From Treponema sp. (GTDB taxonomy: Bacteria; Spirochaetota; Spirochaetia; Treponematales; Breznakiellaceae): a DNA stretch of 8,725 nucleotides. Under the pieces are notes generated by a model that was not told the DNA's origin, did not search any database, and was given only the letters and a program-made list of their open reading frames with translations. The stretch spans positions 1 to 8,725 of the forward strand of contig JAISLX010000020.1 of the NCBI GenBank assembly GCA_031277045.1. Reading direction: 5' to 3'. The translations under genes and the position numbers were made by a program. The stretch's first letter is position 1; every line of letters begins with the position of its first letter. Of the stretch, positions 5,745 to 8,725 are shown one piece after another.

Positions 5745-5865
5745 GATTTACGTGCGGCCGCGGACGGTCCGCGTAAATCGTATCATGGGCCGGTTTCAAA
5801 AACCGTCTGGCGCGGCGGCAAAGCTGCCCTGGCAACGCCGATGAAACCGGTTCCTAAAATTTACG
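5745..5865 (+). ncRNA. Candidate cis-regulatory RNA with competing stems before the permease gene
   Basis: CGTAAAT (5772-5778) has two perfect partners. ATTTACG at 5746-5752 makes an upstream hairpin, extended to 8 bp as GATTTACG/CGTAAATC. ATTTACG at 5859-5865 lies just before the permease ribosome site. In the second fold the stem closes around a perfect 9-bp helix CCGGTTTCA/TGAAACCGG (5790-5798 with 5842-5850). That helix in turn encloses GGCG/CGCC (5809-5812 with 5836-5839) and GGCA/TGCC (5817-5820 with 5825-5828). The local palindrome CGCGGA/TCCGCG (5759-5764 with 5768-5773) can form when the upstream hairpin is open. Such mutually exclusive pairing is typical of riboswitch-like leaders. 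I do not recognise a known riboswitch class, and no ligand can be named. Confidence 0.42.
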
Positions 5866-5880
5866 GGATGTGGTGTAGTA

Positions 5881-6813
5881 ATGATGGTGAAAACGAAAAA
5901 GCGTTTCTGGTCAAAGGACGATACCGAATACACGCTGCTGGCCCTGCCGACGGCGGTCTGGTATTTTCTTTTCTGCTATGTGCCGATGTTCGGTATTATT
6001 ATTGCCTTTAAGGATTACCGTATATCCGGCGGGTTTATTAACAGTATCGCCAAAAGCCGGTGGATTGGCCTTGACAACTTTAAGTTCCTGTTCAGCAACC
6101 CCGACATTTGGATAATTATCAGGAACACCCTGCTTTACAACGTGGTTATGATTCTCTGCGGGATCGTAATCCCCGTAACCCTGGCCCTTATTATCAGCGA
6201 ACTGCGCAACAAACTTCTGGCGAAAATCTATCAGACCATTCTTTTTTTCCCGTACTTTCTTTCGTGGGTTGTCGTGTCCGCTGTGGTGTGGGCTTTTCTT
6301 AGTTACGACATGGGTATGATAAACATGATTGCCCTGGACCTGGGGCTTCCCCAGCATAACTGGTACACCGACAGGACCTTCTGGCCGGGCTTCCTTATCT
6401 TTATGAGCCAGTGGAAGGGAGTAGGTTACGGAACGGTTATCTACCTGGCGGCTATTACCTCGGTAGACAAAACGGTTTACGAGGCCGCCATTATTGACGG
6501 CGCTACCAAGTGGCAGCAGATAAGGAAAATTACCCTGCCGATGATAAAAACCGTTATCGTGCTTATGTTCATCCTTTCGGCGGGGAGGATATTCTATTCG
6601 GATTTCGGGCTTTTCTTCCAGGTTCCCCGCGATTCCAATTCCCTGTACCGGGTTGTCTACACCATCGACGTATTTGTCTATAAACAACTCCGTTCTTCCA
6701 CGGTTGGGATGGCTTCCGCCGCGGCGCTGCTTCAGGCGGTTATCAGTTGTTTCACCATACTTTTGGTGAACCAAATAGTCAAAAAAATCGACGCCGATTC
6801 GGCGATGATCTAG
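5881..6813 (+). CDS. Sugar-type ABC transporter permease, LplB/CUT1 family (MalF-like)
   Basis: A 310-residue inner-membrane protein, one half of the translocation channel of a carbohydrate-type importer. About six membrane segments are visible, near residues 17-43, 77-104, 116-141, 170-192, 222-237 and 277-299. WIGLDNFKFLF (61-71) is the family's periplasmic 'GLxNF' motif. The EAA loop that docks with the ATPase is YEAAIIDGATKWQQIRKITLP (200-220). The pattern is closest to LplB-type permeases, which usually take up oligosaccharides or glycoside-like compounds; the substrate is unknown. ATG at 5881 is used (a second in-frame ATG follows at 5884). GGTG at 5872-5875 is a modest ribosome site, and its neighbourhood can be involved in leader pairing (5859-5865). 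It is the first gene of the operon, and its TAG (6811-6813) is 8 bases before permease 2. A long antisense frame on the other strand is a shadow. Confidence 0.93.
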   Translation: MMVKTKKRFWSKDDTEYTLLALPTAVWYFLFCYVPMFGIIIAFKDYRISGGFINSIAKSRWIGLDNFKFLFSNPDIWIIIRNTLLYNVVMILCGIVIPVTLALIISELRNKLLAKIYQTILFFPYFLSWVVVSAVVWAFLSYDMGMINMIALDLGLPQHNWYTDRTFWPGFLIFMSQWKGVGYGTVIYLAAITSVDKTVYEAAIIDGATKWQQIRKITLPMIKTVIVLMFILSAGRIFYSDFGLFFQVPRDSNSLYRVVYTIDVFVYKQLRSSTVGMASAAALLQAVISCFTILLVNQIVKKIDADSAMI

Positions 6814-6821
6814 GGGCAATA
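6813..6821 (+). promoter_or_regulatory. Ribosome site of permease 2 touching the permease 1 stop
   Basis: GGGG (6813-6816) begins on the last base of the permease 1 TAG, and CAATA separates it from ATG 6822. This supports the 6822 start over an earlier in-frame ATG at 6747, which would lie inside permease 1, and suggests coupled translation of the two subunits. Confidence 0.65.
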
Positions 6822-7739
6822 ATGAAAACTACCGAAGGTATATCCCGTTTTACCCGTATCGGGCCTTTTTCCAACGCGGTTTTTAATCTTGTGCTTATAA
6901 TTCTGGCGGCGGTTTGTCTGATACCTCTGCTGCTGGTTATCGCCATTTCTTTTTCCGACCAAATGGCGATACAGGAATCCGGTTACCGCCTTATTCCCAC
7001 GGTGGTTTCGTCTGAAGGTTACAAATTCCTCTACGAACAGCGGACCATGATACTCCGTACCCTGGGCATGTCCCTGTTTGTTACCGGCGGCGGTACGCTC
7101 CTGGGAATAATGCTTACCACGTCAATGGGCTACATACTCTCTCGTCTTGAATACAAGCTGCAGAAATTCTTTACCTGGCTGGTGTTTATTCCCATGGTCT
7201 TTAACGGCGGCCTGGTTTCGACCTATTTTGTAACCAGTCAGTTTTTGGGGCTCCGCAATTCGGCCTGGGCGCTGATCCTGCCGCTGTGCGTTTCCTCGTT
7301 CAACGTGATAGTCTGCAAGACCTTTTTCCGATCCACCGTCCCCGATTCGGTGGTGGAATCCGCGAAGATAGACGGCGCCAGCCAGTTCACGGTCTATTTC
7401 CGCATTATCCTGCCCCTGTCCCTTCCGGTAATCGCCACTATCGGACTTTTTTTAAGCTTTGCCTATTGGAACGACTGGTTCCAGGCCATGCTGTACATCG
7501 ACGATATGAAGCTCTACACGCTTCAGGCATTCCTCAACAGGCTTCTTACGGATATTAACGCTATGGCCCAGCACGCCCTTATTCTGGGGGCTTCGCAGGC
7601 GGAAATGATTATGAAGATGCCCAAAGAGGCGGCGCGGATGGCTATTGTGGTGGTCGTGGTTCTGCCCATTGCCTGCGCGTATCCGTTTTTCCAGCGTTAC
7701 TTTATTTCGGGCTTAACTATCGGCGCCGTAAAAGGATGA
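6822..7739 (+). CDS. Sugar-type ABC transporter permease, LplC/YtcP-like (MalG-like)
   Basis: A 305-residue inner-membrane protein, the second channel half of the importer. The start at 6822 (MKTTEGISRFTR) is preceded by GGGG. About six membrane segments are seen, near residues 19-45, 79-105, 115-137, 147-167, 198-216 and 271-291. The segment LIPLLLVIAISFSD (33-46) followed by an extended periplasmic stretch is characteristic of YtcP/LplC-type proteins. So are the EAA loop VVESAKIDGASQFTVYFRII (177-196), the following LPLSLPVIATIGLFLSFAYW (197-216) and NDWFQAMLYI (217-226). The C-terminal end QRYFISGLTIGAVKG (291-305) matches the 'KYFxKGxxxGAVKG' ending common in this family. It is expected to pair with permease 1, receive ligand from the binding protein encoded next, and be driven by an ATPase not found in this window. 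Confidence 0.93.
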   Translation: MKTTEGISRFTRIGPFSNAVFNLVLIILAAVCLIPLLLVIAISFSDQMAIQESGYRLIPTVVSSEGYKFLYEQRTMILRTLGMSLFVTGGGTLLGIMLTTSMGYILSRLEYKLQKFFTWLVFIPMVFNGGLVSTYFVTSQFLGLRNSAWALILPLCVSSFNVIVCKTFFRSTVPDSVVESAKIDGASQFTVYFRIILPLSLPVIATIGLFLSFAYWNDWFQAMLYIDDMKLYTLQAFLNRLLTDINAMAQHALILGASQAEMIMKMPKEAARMAIVVVVVLPIACAYPFFQRYFISGLTIGAVKG

Positions 7740-7772
7740 TCCGTTGGATCTTTGCGCCGGTATTAAAATTGT

Positions 7773-7779
7773 AAAGGAG
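7773..7779 (+). promoter_or_regulatory. Strong Shine-Dalgarno of the solute-binding protein
   Basis: AAAGGAG is followed by 8 bases and then ATG 7788. An ATG at 7784 lies closer but is in another frame and does not give the binding protein. This is the strongest ribosome site in the operon, fitting the common need for excess binding protein over permeases. Confidence 0.8.
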
Positions 7780-7787
7780 TTATATGT

Positions 7788-8725
7788 ATGAAAAAGATTC
7801 TACTGGGGTTTGTTCTCCTGGCATGCCTTACCCTGACGGTTTCCGCGGCGGGACGGGCGGCGGGCTCCCAAAGCACGTCCGGAGTTCCCACGGTTACCTG
7901 GTGGCTTGTGGGCAGTGATTCGGCGGAACTCGCGGAATGTGCCCGCCTTATGAGCGATTATACCGAAAAGCAAATCGGCGTCCGTTTTGAGCTCAAGATC
8001 TCCGGCTGGGGGGATCAGCAGCAGCGCTTTACGACGATCATCAATTCGGGCGAATACTTCGACATTATGTTCGATGACCTTACCGACTACAGCCAGCGGG
8101 TTGCCCAGGGCGCCTTTGCGGATCTGACGGACCTGGTAAAAACCGCCAGCCCCAAATTGTGGAACCTTATCCCCCAGGACATCTGGACCGGCGTTAAAAT
8201 TAAAGGCAGGATATACGCCGTCCCCACCTGGAAGGATTCTGCTATTACCCAGTGGGTTGTCTGGGATCACAATTACGTAACCAAATACAATATCGACATC
8301 ACCAAAACCGACCTTGTCAGCATGGATAAGTACTTCCGCGCCATCAAGGCCGGGGAAGGCTCCCGGTTTTACCCCTACCGTATTTCCAACGGCGGCTCTT
8401 ACCAGCCTTTCCGGAACTACGACACCCTGTCCGCCGGTCTTGCCCCGATGGGCATGAACCTGAACGACCCGAACCACAAGGTTGTGTTTACGCTGGAACA
8501 ACCCGATGTGCGGGAGATCTTTGAGTATATGCACCGCTGGTATCAGGCGGGCATTATTAACCCCGATGCCGCCGTTTCCGTGGAGGATTTCAAAGGCCAG
8601 ATCTTCATGACCGCCCAGGGCTGGCCCGGCGCGGACGCGGTATGGGAAGCCCAGCAGGGCGTTGAACAGTACGACATCCACCAGTTTGTGGGGCCCAACC
8701 TTTCCACCGACTCGATCCAGGGCTC
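7788..8725 (+). CDS. Extracellular solute-binding protein of the ABC importer (3' end missing)
   Basis: The frame opens at ATG 7788 and is still open at the window end; 312 residues are visible of perhaps 480-550 in the family. An N-terminal signal (MKKILLGFVLLACLTLTVSA) is followed by a Gly/Ser/Ala linker. Cleavage after VSA by signal peptidase I or lipidation at Cys13 (LLAC lipobox-like) are both possible. The mature part begins with TVTWWLVGS (35-43). The conserved block around WGDQQQRFTTIINSGEYFDIMF (74-95) follows, then GAFADLTDLV (108-117) and GVKIKGRIYAVPTWKD (135-150, ligand-lobe hinge). Residues 246-272, near EYMHRWYQAGIINPDAA, match the typical 'W...G.INPD' segment. These fit family 1 (CUT1) binding proteins that partner LplB/YtcP-type permeases. 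It lies 48 bases after permease 2. It binds substrate outside the inner membrane; the ligand is unknown, perhaps an oligosaccharide. Confidence 0.92.
   Translation, partial: MKKILLGFVLLACLTLTVSAAGRAAGSQSTSGVPTVTWWLVGSDSAELAECARLMSDYTEKQIGVRFELKISGWGDQQQRFTTIINSGEYFDIMFDDLTDYSQRVAQGAFADLTDLVKTASPKLWNLIPQDIWTGVKIKGRIYAVPTWKDSAITQWVVWDHNYVTKYNIDITKTDLVSMDKYFRAIKAGEGSRFYPYRISNGGSYQPFRNYDTLSAGLAPMGMNLNDPNHKVVFTLEQPDVREIFEYMHRWYQAGIINPDAAVSVEDFKGQIFMTAQGWPGADAVWEAQQGVEQYDIHQFVGPNLSTDSIQG

Larger units (their letters stand above)
5446..5880. other. Divergent intergenic region, no gene seen
   Basis: This 435-base gap separates ndk (minus) from the transporter operon (plus). It holds an AT-rich promoter zone (5452-5530) and a long, GC-richer leader of about 350 bases (5534-5880) full of inverted repeats. 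Besides the elements listed separately, small hairpins are visible. These are CCCGG/CCGGG (5660-5664, 5669-5673), GGAAA/TTTCC (5696-5700, 5706-5710) and GGTTTC/GAAACC (5719-5724, 5728-5733). A GATAAT at 5586-5591 is a possible second -10 box without a good -35. An ATG frame from 5676 runs out of frame into the permease gene and does not resemble a protein. No tRNA or T-terminated hairpin is seen. Confidence 0.7.

Noticed and set aside
5676..6011. 111-codon plus-strand open frame in the leader
   Set aside because: It overlaps the permease start in another frame, has no ribosome site and covers the inverted-repeat structures. Its residues look like translated non-coding DNA.
5911..6819. 302-codon minus-strand open frame opposite permease 1
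   Set aside because: The plus-strand frame is a clear permease with an EAA motif. The antisense product shows no domain pattern.
7800..8681. 293-codon minus-strand open frame opposite the binding protein
   Set aside because: The plus frame has a strong ribosome site, a signal peptide and binding-protein motifs. The antisense frame has none.
5881..8725. Horizontal transfer of the transporter operon because it looks less GC-rich than the left block
   Set aside because: The difference is mild by eye and can be explained by codons for hydrophobic residues. No integrase, insertion sequence, tRNA site or flanking repeat is seen.

Overview
The window looks like a chromosomal segment from a GC-rich spirochaete, most likely a Treponema relative. 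The main clue is a phenylalanyl-tRNA synthetase beta subunit of the archaeal/eukaryotic type, which among bacteria is a known spirochaete trait. A sugar-transport operon of the LplB/YtcP type, common in free-living and gut treponemes, agrees with this. The assignment is inferred from protein character only; no rRNA or other marker is present.

Layout. Positions 1-201 hold the 3' end of groEL (+), closed by a textbook intrinsic terminator at 255-282. From 315 to 5445 everything is on the minus strand. In transcription order this is ndk (5445-5002), ffh (4940-3576), pheT (3408-1540), a small DUF4440/NTF2-like protein (1514-1137) and a uracil-DNA-glycosylase-like protein (1130-315). The last three are tightly packed (25- and 6-base gaps) and probably form one operon from a promoter at 3464-3492. 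ndk and ffh lack a Shine-Dalgarno sequence. Each carries a -10-like hexamer exactly 6 bases before its ATG, which suggests leaderless mRNAs.

Positions 5446-5880 form a divergent intergenic region between ndk and a plus-strand ABC transporter operon: permease 1 (5881-6813), permease 2 (6822-7739) and a secreted solute-binding protein (7788 to the window end, truncated). A sigma70-like promoter at 5499-5527 would give a 5' leader of about 350 bases. The leader holds a perfect 13-bp inverted repeat (5596-5626) and a set of mutually exclusive pairings (5745-5865). In these, one strand can pair either upstream or with a copy just before the permease start. This is the most likely undescribed element here: a candidate cis-regulatory RNA controlling the transporter.

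How the genes work together. The left block is housekeeping: chaperonin, nucleotide pools, membrane targeting, tRNA charging, and possibly DNA repair. The right block is an accessory import system with two CUT1-type permeases and a binding protein. No ATPase gene is seen before the window ends, and this family commonly uses a shared ATPase encoded elsewhere. The transported substrate cannot be read from the sequence.
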